Virus record (IMG/VR): IMGVR_UViG_3300047548_000652
Location: 1-64,000 of that record
Strand: one strand, 5' to 3'
Length of the DNA: 64,000 bases
Source of the DNA: a virus
The position numbers were made by a program, and so were the translations under genes. This document shows, piece by piece, positions 35,116-42,522 of this stretch; position 1 is the first letter of the stretch, and each line of letters begins with the position of its first letter. Below the pieces are notes generated by a model, which searched no databases, had not been told where the DNA came from, and saw only the letters and a program-made list of their open reading frames with translations.

Positions 35116-35618
35116 CCACGTTCCTCTGAGACACTAAAATCTGTTCCAAAGGCATGGTTCATACCTTTGTGGTTGAGTATAGTGTCTTTGAGTTCTGGTG
35201 TCAACTTTTCATTTCCTGTATAGTGAAAGGTTGTCTTTCCTTTCACTATTTTGACGATACCAGGAATGGCGTGTCTTTCACCAGCAGCAACAGTTTTATC
35301 CTTGACTGCACCATGAGAAACCTTGCCATGTTCAAAGAATGATGCATGGCCGTTTTTAGACAGCCACGCACCAGCACGAGAATCAGAGGTCATGGGGCTA
35401 TCCTTAGAAACATAATTCATCATATGCTTCTTCAGTCTTTCATCAAACATGGTTCTTTCATCAGGTTTGATTTTATCCCGAACATGAATAATACCATATT
35501 CAAGGCCACGATGATTCTTGCCTGTATCAACATCGGTATAATCATTCTTTGGTGTTCTGGGCTTTGGTTTTGCTCTTGGCTCTTTTGCTTCTGCCAGAAG
35601 TTCTCTAAGTGTTTTCAT
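35112..35618 (-). CDS. Phage protein of unknown function
   Basis: 168 residues, basic, starting MKTLRELLAEAKEPRAKPKPR. Such MK-L-x-L-L-x-E N-termini are common in T4-like genomes. No catalytic pattern recognised. Overlaps the PhoH stop as ATGA. Confidence 0.65.
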   Translation of the reverse strand: MKTLRELLAEAKEPRAKPKPRTPKNDYTDVDTGKNHRGLEYGIIHVRDKIKPDERTMFDERLKKHMMNYVSKDSPMTSDSRAGAWLSKNGHASFFEHGKVSHGAVKDKTVAAGERHAIPGIVKIVKGKTTFHYTGNEKLTPELKDTILNHKGMNHAFGTDFSVSEERG

Positions 35619-36346
35619 CCTACTATTCCAAGTTCTGTTCGTTTGATAATGTAATCTTTCACCAAGCCTGAGCGAACAATATCATTCTTCTCAAACTCAA
35701 TGTAATCAAACTTGTTCATTCGTTTTGTTATATTTAGGAAATGCATAAGCCCACTTTTGTCTCTATCGTGGGTAAGGTCTGTCTGTCTAAAGTCACCACA
35801 GAAAATAATGCGTGATTGATTGCCCATACGAGTCATCACAGTATCCAACTCTTGGAATGTCATGTTCTGTAGCTCATCAACAATAACGATGGCATTGTTG
35901 AATGTGAGGCCTCTCAAATATGATGTTGTGGTGAACTCAATTACGTTTCTTAGTTTGAGTATGTCATAGGCATCGCCTCTTTCAAATAGCTCATTACATA
36001 TTTCTCTGTATGGTTCTTCGTATACTTTGATCTTTTCTTTGATATTGCCTGGAAGAAAGCCCACATCCCTGGATGGAACAACCGATCTCACAATAACAAC
36101 CTTATCATATAGAGTCGAGCCTGATATGATTTCTTCCAATCCCAAATACATTGAAATGAACGATTTACCTGTTCCAGCAAAGCCGTGAAGAACTAAATTC
36201 ATTCCATTATTATAGGACGTGAATGTTTTCTGTTGGTTTGTTGTTAGGGGAGATATCTTTCTCAACTCAAATCTATTTTTGACGAGAGTATTATTGTTGT
36301 TATTGTTGTTGTTCTGGTTTGATTGTTTTTGCTTTCTTTTAGACAT
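35615..36346 (-). CDS. phoH: PhoH-like ATPase
   Basis: 243 residues from the ATG at 36346, chosen for AGGAG five bases upstream. Walker A GFAGTGKS at residues 55-62, Walker B IVIVDELQN and FCGDFRQTDL are typical of PhoH, an RNA/DNA-associated ATPase common in marine phages. Residues 12-19 are eight Asn in a row from an AAC/AAT microsatellite, a likely slippage site. Confidence 0.9.
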   Translation of the reverse strand: MSKRKQKQSNQNNNNNNNNTLVKNRFELRKISPLTTNQQKTFTSYNNGMNLVLHGFAGTGKSFISMYLGLEEIISGSTLYDKVVIVRSVVPSRDVGFLPGNIKEKIKVYEEPYREICNELFERGDAYDILKLRNVIEFTTTSYLRGLTFNNAIVIVDELQNMTFQELDTVMTRMGNQSRIIFCGDFRQTDLTHDRDKSGLMHFLNITKRMNKFDYIEFEKNDIVRSGLVKDYIIKRTELGIVG

Positions 36347-36368
36347 ATCGTCTCCTTTATGTGCAGAA

Positions 36369-36402
36369 AAGGCCCTTCTCATTTTTTGAGAAAGACCCTT
36401 TC
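36369..36402 (-). promoter_or_regulatory. Hairpin in the PhoH leader
   Basis: The minus strand reads AAAGGGTCTTTCTC, a short A-rich loop, then GAGAAGGGCCTTT, an imperfect hairpin between the upstream stop and the PhoH ribosome-binding site. It may act as terminator or translational element. Confidence 0.45.
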
Positions 36403-36449
36403 TTATACTTCTGTCGGTAACTCTGTTTTTAGAACTATACAAGTTTTTG

Positions 36450-37013
36450 TTATACCTCTTTTGGAATGCCCCATCGCTTTGAAGCGACGGCTGATGCCCC
36501 TGGGACTTCTTTTACTTTACCCAGGACATATTTTTGAAAGTCCGCTGGTGGCTTTGTGACACCAATGCCAACAGGATCAACAATATTCATTGAATCGTAT
36601 ACTCGTTCCATATGTGGATTATGGTTTTGGAACTTTTCCATTTCACTAATAGACATAAAGAGGTCTACGATCTCGTCTGTCTTTGTATTATGATATCTAT
36701 AAGTTGGCATTTTTCCCTCGCTCATTGGAACTGATTTCTTGGGTCTTACTGCTGGCTTTGGTTTGGGTGGCACGATCTTTGGTGCTGGTGTTGTCTTTGG
36801 GACTTCTGTTGTTCTTGGTCCAGGAAGAATATGATCAAAGTTGCCCTTTGGTAATGGTTCTATCTTCTCTGGTTTGTCAGTCTTACCCTGACTCATAAAG
36901 GACTCAACGTCATCCTTGTTCCAAACTCTTTTATCAATAACATTCTTACTTTCTTTATCACCGGGTTGGTATTCTAACTCTTTCAGGTATTGCTTGAATG
37001 ACTTTACTTTCAT
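36450..37013 (-). CDS. Late-expressed phage protein with FmdB-like C-terminal half
   Basis: 187 residues. The N-terminal half is basic and Pro/Lys-rich (KTTPAPKIVPPKPKPAVRPKK). From MPTYRYHNTKTDEIVDLFMSI it resembles the small FmdB-like proteins of T4-like phages, but the Cys pairs of that zinc ribbon are missing. A T4-type late promoter sits 27-34 bp upstream, pointing to a late role. Confidence 0.6.
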   Translation of the reverse strand: MKVKSFKQYLKELEYQPGDKESKNVIDKRVWNKDDVESFMSQGKTDKPEKIEPLPKGNFDHILPGPRTTEVPKTTPAPKIVPPKPKPAVRPKKSVPMSEGKMPTYRYHNTKTDEIVDLFMSISEMEKFQNHNPHMERVYDSMNIVDPVGIGVTKPPADFQKYVLGKVKEVPGASAVASKRWGIPKEV

Positions 37014-37039
37014 AACTTATCCTACAGTTGTTATGGATG

Positions 37040-37047
37040 TATTTATA
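37040..37047 (-). promoter_or_regulatory. T4-type late promoter
   Basis: TATAAATA on the minus strand, overlapping the stop of the upstream gene and ending 27 bp before the ATG at 37013, whose ribosome-binding site is AGGA. Spacing and position support a real late promoter. Confidence 0.7.
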
Positions 37048-37579
37048 TAACTAACCACTTTGGAGGTTGTCTTTTTGTATATATGTGTAGATGTTTTTTA
37101 CCGTGAATATAATAGTTACGATAGTTCTCCACGGAATCTTCACTGATTATATATTGCTTATCCATAGCAGGGGTTGGTTGTGTGAAAGGTGTGGTTGGAA
37201 TATTCTGTGGTGGTGAACCAAGCACTCCCAAAAGATCACAACACTTGTGTCGTTTGCCATACCTGTATGTGTATTCTTTTGTAAGCTCTATTGTGTGATT
37301 GAATAGCCAATAATAGTTATCCTGGCACTCCCGGCACCAGACAGAAGATGGATGATTGACATGTGTTGCCTGATATATCACATCATCCCGTTGATCATCA
37401 AGTTTCCATCGTTTGACCTTGCGACCACCTGGAGATAGGGCAATGTACATTTTACCATCCACCATACGATGGGCCGTTGATAGTAATTGAGTTGATTCTA
37501 AAATCATCTTCACTACGTGACGGTCAACAAGAGACTGTGCTGCGACTATGGGGGACTGGTCTACATAGAATATGTTCAT
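37043..37579 (-). CDS. Conserved T4-superfamily protein of unknown function
   Basis: 178 residues from ATG 37579 (MNIFYVDQSPIVAAQSLVDRHVVKMILESTQLL), with GGAG 8 bases upstream. THVNHPSSVWCRE, YRYGKRHK and YRNYYIHGKKH complete a pattern seen widely in cyanophage-like phages. Function unknown; the dense His/Arg/Glu residues suggest a nucleic-acid enzyme. Confidence 0.75.
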   Translation of the reverse strand: MNIFYVDQSPIVAAQSLVDRHVVKMILESTQLLSTAHRMVDGKMYIALSPGGRKVKRWKLDDQRDDVIYQATHVNHPSSVWCRECQDNYYWLFNHTIELTKEYTYRYGKRHKCCDLLGVLGSPPQNIPTTPFTQPTPAMDKQYIISEDSVENYRNYYIHGKKHLHIYTKRQPPKWLVI

Positions 37580-37608
37580 TTGTGGCACTCCGGCATAACA
37601 TATAAAAA

Positions 37609-37640
37609 AAGAGGTTGGGACTATTCTATCCCAACCTCTT
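37609..37640 (-). terminator. Terminator after the Lys/Ala-rich protein gene
   Basis: gaggttggga / tcccaacctc, 10 bp with an 8-base loop; on the minus strand it is followed by a run of seven T. Confidence 0.9.
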
Positions 37641-37665
37641 CAGGCGATCAAGTCTCATTTGATGA

Positions 37666-38214
37666 TTACGCAACCAACTTTTCAAGAGGCTGGTCATACT
37701 CATCAAAGGACTCGTCAATGGCATACTCACCAGTCGTGGCACTCTCGACTTCTTCATCAAGCTCCACTTCTTCGGCTTCCTTGGCAGCCTTAGCTTCGGC
37801 ACGAGCCTTTGCCTTTTCTACCTTGGCAGCTTCCTTTTCTGCCTTTACCAGAGCCCGAGCCTTGGCCTTTTCTGCCTTTTCAAGTTCCTTGGCAGCCTTG
37901 GCTTCTTCACGGGCCTTAAGCTTCGCTGCCTTGATAAACTCTCGCTGAAACAACTTCTCATTCTTGTCGTGTTCCTTTTGAACACGGGCAGCCATCTTGT
38001 CTTCATATTCCTGGGCAGTGCCCACACCGTTGTAGGTGTATGAAGCGATAGAACGGCCATCCTTCTCAACAGAGATATCATAACCTAGCTTACGCAACTG
38101 CCAAACATAACGAGTGGCAAACTCATCGCCAGTAGCACTGTTGATATCAGCCGGGGTAACAGAGTCATTGGTCTTCAGTAGAGCAAGAGCAGTTTCATGG
38201 GGACGCTTAGCCAT
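37666..38214 (-). CDS. DNA-binding-like protein with Lys/Ala/Glu helical tail
   Basis: 182 residues. Residues 1-55 (ETALALLKTNDSVTPADINSATGDEFATRYVWQLRKLGYDISVEK) resemble a winged-helix or HTH fold. Residues ~75-155 are a long charged helix of KAEKAKARA type, then an acidic end. The design recalls histone-like nucleoid proteins. Transcribed from its own early promoter and terminated, so probably abundant early. Confidence 0.7.
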   Translation of the reverse strand: MAKRPHETALALLKTNDSVTPADINSATGDEFATRYVWQLRKLGYDISVEKDGRSIASYTYNGVGTAQEYEDKMAARVQKEHDKNEKLFQREFIKAAKLKAREEAKAAKELEKAEKAKARALVKAEKEAAKVEKAKARAEAKAAKEAEEVELDEEVESATTGEYAIDESFDEYDQPLEKLVA

Positions 38215-38262
38215 TAGTTTTTCCTCACAGGAGTTATATGTTCATTTCCAACTTACAAAACA

Positions 38263-38291
38263 AATATAGCATTTCTAAACTTATCTGTCAA
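38263..38291 (-). promoter_or_regulatory. Early promoter
   Basis: TTGACA, 17 bases ending TGC, TATATT. Drives the Lys/Ala-rich protein gene at 37666-38214. Confidence 0.88.
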
Positions 38292-38330
38292 GCGGTATTT
38301 GATCACAACTTTGTGATTTGAGTTGTATGT

Positions 38331-38522
38331 CTAATCTAACAAATCATCATTCAGGATTTGACACTGAACTTGATATCCAACTTGGACCCTGATTTGATCC
38401 AAGACTTGATATCCAACTTGATCCAATACTTGAGACCTGACTTGAAACCCGACTTGATTCCAAACTTGTTCCTCGACTTCAAACCTGACTTGATATTTAT
38501 TTTGTTCTTCTACATTTTTCAT
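38331..38522 (-). CDS. QV-repeat mini-protein, outlying member
   Basis: 63 residues opening MKNVEEQNKY and then EEQVWNQVGFQVRSQVLDQV. It keeps the four-residue repeat but not the MNSV start, and its start overlaps the upstream gene by 26 bases rather than 8. It lies 9 kb from the main arrays. Confidence 0.65.
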   Translation of the reverse strand: MKNVEEQNKYQVRFEVEEQVWNQVGFQVRSQVLDQVGYQVLDQIRVQVGYQVQCQILNDDLLD

Positions 38523-38718
38523 TTCTTCTCTTACCTACCTTTGTCTTCACCAAAGACTTGGGACGTTCACCAGCATAGGAAACACCTACACGGGCAGGAT
38601 AGAAAGATGTATTACTCTTGTCTCGCTTACCCTTCTTACAGACTGTGATTGTCTTACCAGAAGCGACAAACTCTGCTAACTGGTCAGCAATGAGCACTCT
38701 CGTTTCTGTCTTCTTCAT
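38497..38718 (-). CDS. Small basic protein of unknown function
   Basis: 73 residues from ATG 38718 (MKKTETRVLIADQLAEFV), with GGAG six bases upstream. C-terminal half very basic (KVGKRRNEKCRRTK), so nucleic-acid binding is possible. Confidence 0.65.
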   Translation of the reverse strand: MKKTETRVLIADQLAEFVASGKTITVCKKGKRDKSNTSFYPARVGVSYAGERPKSLVKTKVGKRRNEKCRRTK

Positions 38719-38738
38719 AACGATCTCCATAAAATATA

Positions 38739-38817
38739 TGGGGAAGAACTTTGGCATGGTATAAGAACTTTTTTGCTGACAAACTCTGCGAATGTCAAGT
38801 CTTATGGTTCTTCCCCA
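38739..38817 (-). terminator. Long-loop inverted repeat before the 38497-38718 gene
   Basis: tggggaagaac and gttcttcccca form an 11-bp stem around a 57-base loop, followed on the minus strand by an AT-rich stretch and TTTTATGGAGAT. It may end transcripts from the 38826-39233 gene or act as an attenuator. Confidence 0.5.
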
Positions 38818-38825
38818 CAAATCCA

Positions 38826-39233
38826 TTATTCCAAGACGTAGGGCTTATTCCACTTGCCGATATTCACGCTGACATACCAACCTTTGTCAAAGTAATCGGT
38901 TTGAATGTCGGAGTTATCCCAGTTACCAGTATTCAGGGCCTGCATCAACTCAGTAAGAAACGCCTTACAGTCACCATCAAAGTAGTTTCGAAAATGATAG
39001 GGATTGATACTAATATGGTCCTTGGCTTCTTCCTTCTGCCAGGAACTATATTGACTGATGGTACTCACGGTATTGTTGAAGTTGTTGATGAAGTCCAGCT
39101 TACCAGACTTGATATTACACACCAGAGTGGAATGATTGTCTACAGCAAAGGTTGCCTTGACACCATACTTTTTGAGAATGGGCTTTGCGAGTTCAACCAA
39201 CACTTTCTTGTTCGTTTGGTTCATGTAAGCCAT
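38826..39233 (-). CDS. Conserved phage protein of unknown function
   Basis: 135 residues. The end SDIQTDYFDKGWYVSVNIGKWNKPYVLE is typical of a small protein family in several phage groups. It shares its first residues (M-x-YMNQTNKK) and promoter layout with the gene at 41381-41632, suggesting duplication of the 5' region. Confidence 0.7.
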   Translation of the reverse strand: MAYMNQTNKKVLVELAKPILKKYGVKATFAVDNHSTLVCNIKSGKLDFINNFNNTVSTISQYSSWQKEEAKDHISINPYHFRNYFDGDCKAFLTELMQALNTGNWDNSDIQTDYFDKGWYVSVNIGKWNKPYVLE

Positions 39234-39264
39234 TGCTTGATTCCTATCTCATCATTACGAGAAT

Positions 39265-39293
39265 ATATTAGCAAATCACAGTGGCAATGTCAA
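39265..39293 (-). promoter_or_regulatory. Early promoter
   Basis: TTGACA, 17 bases ending TGC, TAATAT. Drives 38826-39233. Confidence 0.88.
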
Positions 39294-39583
39294 GCGGCCT
39301 TTTTGGTGTTGTAGAGACACAACTTTTTGATGGGCCACTTTTCAACGACAAGCTTACCGTCGTCGGTTTCATCCACAACCACATATGCCACAGTTTTGAG
39401 CACTCGGGCATATCGGGTTTCGTTGCCTTGAGGACCGACATACACCAACTGTGGAAAGGAATGAATCTTGTTATCCGTAACAACCTGGAACACATCCAGG
39501 GCATTTACAAATTCAAACGGACGGGCCGTTTCTTTGTGAATGAAGTATCCAGTCACACGCATATTAGAAGCAGCGAAAGCCAT
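39290..39583 (-). CDS. Small early protein of unknown function
   Basis: 97 residues, beta-rich (MAFAASNMRVTGYFIHKETARPF ... VVEKWPIKKLCLYN). AGGAG precedes the ATG and an early promoter lies just upstream. Confidence 0.65.
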   Translation of the reverse strand: MAFAASNMRVTGYFIHKETARPFEFVNALDVFQVVTDNKIHSFPQLVYVGPQGNETRYARVLKTVAYVVVDETDDGKLVVEKWPIKKLCLYNTKKAA

Positions 39584-39611
39584 ATCGTTCTCCTCTCATC
39601 ATCATGAAAGT

Positions 39612-39640
39612 ATAATAGCATGTGACTGGATAACTGTCAA
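39612..39640 (-). promoter_or_regulatory. Early promoter
   Basis: TTGACA, 17 bases ending TGC, TATTAT. Drives 39290-39583. Confidence 0.88.
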
Positions 39641-39660
39641 ACGAAAAGTTTTATGAGTTG

Positions 39661-39987
39661 TCAGTAAAAGTAAACGGTGAAGTCATCGATACCGGAGTTT
39701 TCCTTTACCATAAACAAATCACCATCTTCACCAGGAGACAAAACATACTTTACCTTTGTAATAGGATGAACAAAGGTTGCCTTGTTCAAAACAGCATCCC
39801 AGCACTCCCAATAAAACTCCTCATCCGGTCCTTTCAGTACAGTTTGATAATCAGGGTCGAAGTCTTCCATACCCCACATAAGATTATTAAACTGTTCAGC
39901 AAAGACCTGTGGCACATACTGGCCATGATGTCCATCAACAAGAAGTGTGGGATATTGTTCCATCATCTTTGGATCAAACTCATCCAT
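39661..39987 (-). CDS. Small acidic early protein
   Basis: 108 residues (MDEFDPKMMEQYPTLLVDGHHGQY). Rich in Asp, Glu and aromatic residues, no family recognised. Its start overlaps the previous gene by 8 bases (ATGGATGA) and AAGGA precedes it. Confidence 0.65.
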   Translation of the reverse strand: MDEFDPKMMEQYPTLLVDGHHGQYVPQVFAEQFNNLMWGMEDFDPDYQTVLKGPDEEFYWECWDAVLNKATFVHPITKVKYVLSPGEDGDLFMVKENSGIDDFTVYFY

Positions 39988-40135
39988 TCTTTGATTCCTT
40001 TCTAAGGTCTTTGTATTTCACATCCAGAACGACACTACCACTATTCAGCAGCACAGTATATCGTCCTTTTAGGTCAATGGAGAGGACTTTTCCTTCCTCT
40101 CCATTGATAACAACAGAATCATTTATCCAATACAT
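39980..40135 (-). CDS. 51-residue early protein with internal mRNA hairpin
   Basis: MYWINDSVVINGEEGKVLSI... ends RKESKNG. The start overlaps the stop of the upstream reading frame by one base (TAATG) and its stop overlaps the next start. Looks like a small beta barrel. The mRNA contains a 13-bp hairpin within the coding region. Confidence 0.7.
   Translation of the reverse strand: MYWINDSVVINGEEGKVLSIDLKGRYTVLLNSGSVVLDVKYKDLRKESKNG
40074..40107 (-). other. 13-bp hairpin inside a coding region
   Basis: tcaatggagagga and tcctctccattga form a perfect stem with an 8-base loop. It is strong enough to slow ribosomes or serve as an RNase site in the polycistronic mRNA. Confidence 0.85.
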
Positions 40136-40368
40136 TATTTTCTCTTACGAATCAAATCACCCAAACCTTTTAGTTTGGGAATGTTGCGTTCAATCTCAAG
40201 GACGGCACTCTCCAAATCATCACGGGAGAGATGTCATACCGCTTTTTCAAGGTGGCTATCTTTGTAGTACACGGTATAGCCACCCTGTTCCAAGTACTTG
40301 ATGATTTCATCATCTGAAAACTCATCAAGGGCTACCTCAACTGGAACATCAACTGTTATGTATGACAT
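40135..40368 (-). pseudogene. Small phage gene interrupted by an in-frame TGA
   Basis: From ATG 40368 the frame reads MSYITVDVPVEVALDEFSDD...SHLEKAV, meets TGA at 40234-40236, and continues in the same frame as HLSRDDLESAVLEIERNIPK...LIRKRK to a TAA that overlaps the next start (TAATG). The first part (44 codons) resembles the common phage ITVDVDLDEFDDDDII type and the second part looks like its usual C-terminus. Either a nonsense mutation, a sequencing error or readthrough. Confidence 0.65.
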
Positions 40369-40380
40369 GTAATGTGTCCT

Positions 40381-40734
40381 TTAGAGATAGGCCGCACCAT
40401 AATGACCGAGTGCCTTGCCAATAGAATAGTCAGGCTCAAACACCGTGCCTCGAATGTGCTTTGCCGGAGCCTTCCAACTTGCGGCCTTGTAGATGTTACC
40501 GGCAAGATCGATAAAGCAATACACACTCTTGCTATCAGAAGCATCTGCCCGCTCACGAACCAGCTTGATATACTTACGACCAACCTGTGCCGTGATCACA
40601 TCATAGTTACCATCAGCATAAAGTGACGGAAAAGTTTTCTTTTGATATTCCTTAACATACTTGTTAAGGGCAACAAGAAAATCCTTAAGTGCGACTTCCT
40701 TACCATCAGCATTTTTCATCACGAGATCAGTCAT
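40381..40734 (-). CDS. Conserved phage protein of unknown function
   Basis: 117 residues from ATG 40734 (MTDLVMKNADGKEV). The segment SVYCFIDLAGNIYKAASWKAPAKHIRG is shared by a very widespread family of uncharacterised phage proteins. AGGGA precedes the start; own early promoter. Confidence 0.8.
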   Translation of the reverse strand: MTDLVMKNADGKEVALKDFLVALNKYVKEYQKKTFPSLYADGNYDVITAQVGRKYIKLVRERADASDSKSVYCFIDLAGNIYKAASWKAPAKHIRGTVFEPDYSIGKALGHYGAAYL

Positions 40735-40765
40735 CTTTGTTCCCTCTCTCATCATCATGTAAGCA

Positions 40766-40794
40766 TCATAGCACGGGCTGGAATGAATGTCAAG
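40766..40794 (-). promoter_or_regulatory. Early promoter
   Basis: TTGACA, 17 bases ending TGC, TATGAT. Drives 40381-40734. Confidence 0.88.
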
Positions 40795-40809
40795 CACATA
40801 TTTTGATTA

Positions 40810-40989
40810 TTAACACCAGCCTCGTTTGGGTATAATCTTAGTTGAAATTTCAACTACACCCTCGAAGACTTCTCTGTCAAAGTCTGAAATTTCTCTACTT
40901 CCGTTTGAAAAGTAAATGTCGAGAAATTCAGCCTCTTTTTCTTCACTAATAACAAAGAACTCACTCCAACTTTTATATACGATTAGCAT
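40810..40989 (-). CDS. 59-residue early protein
   Basis: Starts at ATG 40989 (MLIVYKSWSEFFVISEEKE), with GGAGG 7 bases upstream. Ends KIIPKRGWC. No family recognised. Confidence 0.65.
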   Translation of the reverse strand: MLIVYKSWSEFFVISEEKEAEFLDIYFSNGSREISDFDREVFEGVVEISTKIIPKRGWC

Positions 40990-41030
40990 TAATCGTCCTC
41001 CACATATTCCAAAGCTTTCTGTATATAAGC

Positions 41031-41059
41031 ATCTTAGCAAATCAGTCGGAACTTGTCAA
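41031..41059 (-). promoter_or_regulatory. Early promoter
   Basis: TTGACA, 17 bases ending TGC, TAAGAT. Drives 40810-40989. Two GTTGTAT copies lie upstream of it. Confidence 0.85.
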
Positions 41060-41094
41060 ACTAAAAATACTATGGTTGTATATCATCAGTTGTA

Positions 41095-41169
41095 TGGTGA
41101 ACCCGGCTGGGATCGAACCAGCGACACACGGATTAAAAGTCCGATGTTCTACCACTGAACTACGGGTCC
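41095..41169 (-). tRNA. tRNA-Lys (TTT)
   Basis: Acceptor GGACCCG pairs with CGGGTTC, the anticodon loop is CTTTTAA, the T-loop is TTCGATC, and CCA is encoded. Full cloverleaf of 75 bases. Confidence 0.96.
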
Positions 41170-41178
41170 AAAATAAAA

Positions 41179-41257
41179 TGGTCTGGGTGGATGGATTTGA
41201 ACCACCGATCTTCTGCTCCCAAAGCAGACGGATTAGACCAGACTTTCCTACACCCAG
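41179..41257 (-). tRNA. tRNA-Pro (TGG)
   Basis: Acceptor CTGGGTG pairs with CACCCAG, anticodon stem TCTGC/GCAGA around TTTGGGA, T-loop TTCAAAT, encoded CCA. Nine bases upstream of tRNA-Lys. Confidence 0.95.
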
Positions 41258-41267
41258 AAAAAATTCA

Positions 41268-41384
41268 TCACTTTTTCAGATCAGACTTATATACTGTTTC
41301 AACGTTAAGCCATACATTATCAGTATCGCTGAAATACTGGAGCCGACGCTCACCATCATAATCAATAAACCATCTTAGTTTCAT
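41268..41384 (-). CDS. 38-residue early protein
   Basis: MKLRWFIDYDGERRLQYF ... YKSDLKK. Its ATG overlaps the stop of the upstream gene as ATGA and it ends ten bases before tRNA-Pro, so protein genes and tRNAs probably share one transcript. Confidence 0.6.
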   Translation of the reverse strand: MKLRWFIDYDGERRLQYFSDTDNVWLNVETVYKSDLKK

Positions 41385-41632
41385 TGAAGCGTCATCCCTC
41401 GCTTTGGTAAATCTTCTTCATTGAGAAGTTCAATTATAGTATCTTTAAAATTTGGATTTATAATATCATTGATGGATAAAATGGCTTCACAATAAGCAGT
41501 AGCAATTATTGCAAACAATTTGGGATCGGAACCATGATTGTAACACATTTTTTTAGTCGCATCAAACAAATCCTTTACAAGATTGTTTATAGATTCAATC
41601 TCTTTTTTGTTAGTCTGATTCATGTAATCCAT
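41381..41632 (-). CDS. Small helical early protein
   Basis: 83 residues starting MDYMNQTNKKEIESINNL, the same opening as 38826-39233 although the remainder differs. GAGGA precedes the start. Function unknown. Confidence 0.65.
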   Translation of the reverse strand: MDYMNQTNKKEIESINNLVKDLFDATKKMCYNHGSDPKLFAIIATAYCEAILSINDIINPNFKDTIIELLNEEDLPKRGMTLQ

Positions 41633-41663
41633 GTCTTTGTTCCTCTCTCATCATCATGTAAGC

Positions 41664-41692
41664 ATCATAGCAAATTTCATGGAACTTGTCAA
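41664..41692 (-). promoter_or_regulatory. Early promoter of a protein-tRNA operon
   Basis: TTGACA, 17 bases ending TGC, TATGAT. Transcribes 41381-41632, 41268-41384 and tRNA-Pro/Lys. Confidence 0.88.
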
Positions 41693-41696
41693 GAGG

Positions 41697-42086
41697 CTAA
41701 AAACTTAATCCACTTGCATAACGAACCCTTCTATAATGTCTTCCATTACCTTTATTCTTGTTCTTATAAGTATCCGTCTGTGAATGGCAGTTTGGACAAA
41801 TCAAACATACATTTTCTAGACTATTATCAGTATGATTACCATTTTTATGTTCAAGTTCTAACACAATAGGTTTCCCATTCCAACTATTAATGCCACAAAC
41901 AGAACATTCATTTTTTTGCTCCGTTAAATATCGTTTAACAGTTTTATGTGATGCTGTATTATTTGATACAGCATGTAACATTTCATATTCTTTCTGGCAC
42001 TTATTTGAACAATACTTTCCGGCTGTGTTGTATGATATTTTATATATATGGCAGTTTAAACATTCAAACTCTATCTTTTTAGGCAT
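41697..42086 (-). CDS. HNH homing endonuclease
   Basis: 129 residues. LELEHKNGNHTDNSLENVCLICPNCHSQTDTY is the HNH motif with its zinc Cys pairs; an N-terminal CLNC...YCSNKC zinc finger precedes it. Free-standing, inserted between the tRNA clusters. It has a T4-type late promoter rather than an early one. Confidence 0.9.
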   Translation of the reverse strand: MPKKIEFECLNCHIYKISYNTAGKYCSNKCQKEYEMLHAVSNNTASHKTVKRYLTEQKNECSVCGINSWNGKPIVLELEHKNGNHTDNSLENVCLICPNCHSQTDTYKNKNKGNGRHYRRVRYASGLSF

Positions 42087-42113
42087 TTAGGTCTCCGAAG
42101 TAACTGGTAGACC

Positions 42114-42121
42114 TATTTATA
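42114..42121 (-). promoter_or_regulatory. T4-type late promoter of HNH gene
   Basis: TATAAATA on the minus strand, 28 bp before the ATG at 42086. Timing late expression of a homing nuclease by such an element is known for T4-like mobile genes. Confidence 0.7.
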
Positions 42122-42159
42122 TTTTTACCATGCACTACCGCTGTGCTATTGTGGCAATC

Positions 42160-42233
42160 TGGCACCTGTGGTGGGAATTGAACCCACTCTTGCGGTTTTG
42201 GAGACCGCCGTGCTACCGTAACACTTCACAGAT
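42160..42233 (-). tRNA. tRNA-Trp (CCA)
   Basis: Acceptor ATCTGTG pairs with CACAGGT, anticodon stem GCGGT/ACCGC around CTCCAAA, T-loop TTCAATT, discriminator G and encoded CCA. Confidence 0.94.
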
Positions 42234-42237
42234 ATTT

Positions 42238-42325
42238 TGGTGGGAAATATAGGATTCGAACCTACTAAGCACAAAGGCAACAGATTTACAGTCTGCCGTG
42301 ACTCTCCAACGTCAACCGCTTTCCC
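42238..42325 (-). tRNA. tRNA-Tyr (GTA)
   Basis: 88 bases with the long variable arm of tRNA-Tyr. Anticodon loop CTGTAAA, T-loop TTCGAAT, acceptor GGGAAAG with ATTTCCC (last pair mismatched), encoded CCA. Four bases upstream of tRNA-Trp. Confidence 0.92.
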
Positions 42326-42333
42326 ATAAAAGC

Positions 42334-42505
42334 GTTTTGAGAGACAGGTAGGAAGCCACTCCTACTTTACCGAACTTGCAAGATTCCACCAAATGAGATG
42401 GTCGGTAAATGATCCACTACAACAATGGTAGTGGATCAATGTGCTTTTGAAGTGTCCCGTCTACGCAGTACACAGGCCGCTATGCACACTTCTGTCTCTC
42501 AAAAC
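42334..42505 (-). ncRNA. Unassigned multi-branched RNA upstream of tRNA-Tyr
   Basis: The ends pair perfectly over 14 bp (gttttgagagacag 42334-42347 with ctgtctctcaaaac 42492-42505). Inside are four arms in plus order: gtagga/tcctac (42348-42365), tttaccga/tcggtaaa (42366-42409), tgatccactac/gtagtggatca (42410-42438) and aagtgt/acactt (42450-42491). No protein frame fits. It is transcribed from its own promoter and ends 9 bases before tRNA-Tyr. It recalls the stable RNAs C and D of the T4 tRNA cluster by context only. Confidence 0.8.
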
Positions 42506-42522
42506 TCTCTCACATTCAAATC

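Noticed and set aside
41076-41378. A plus-strand frame across tRNA-Lys and tRNA-Pro
   Set aside because: Antisense to two full cloverleaf tRNAs and lacking a ribosome-binding site.
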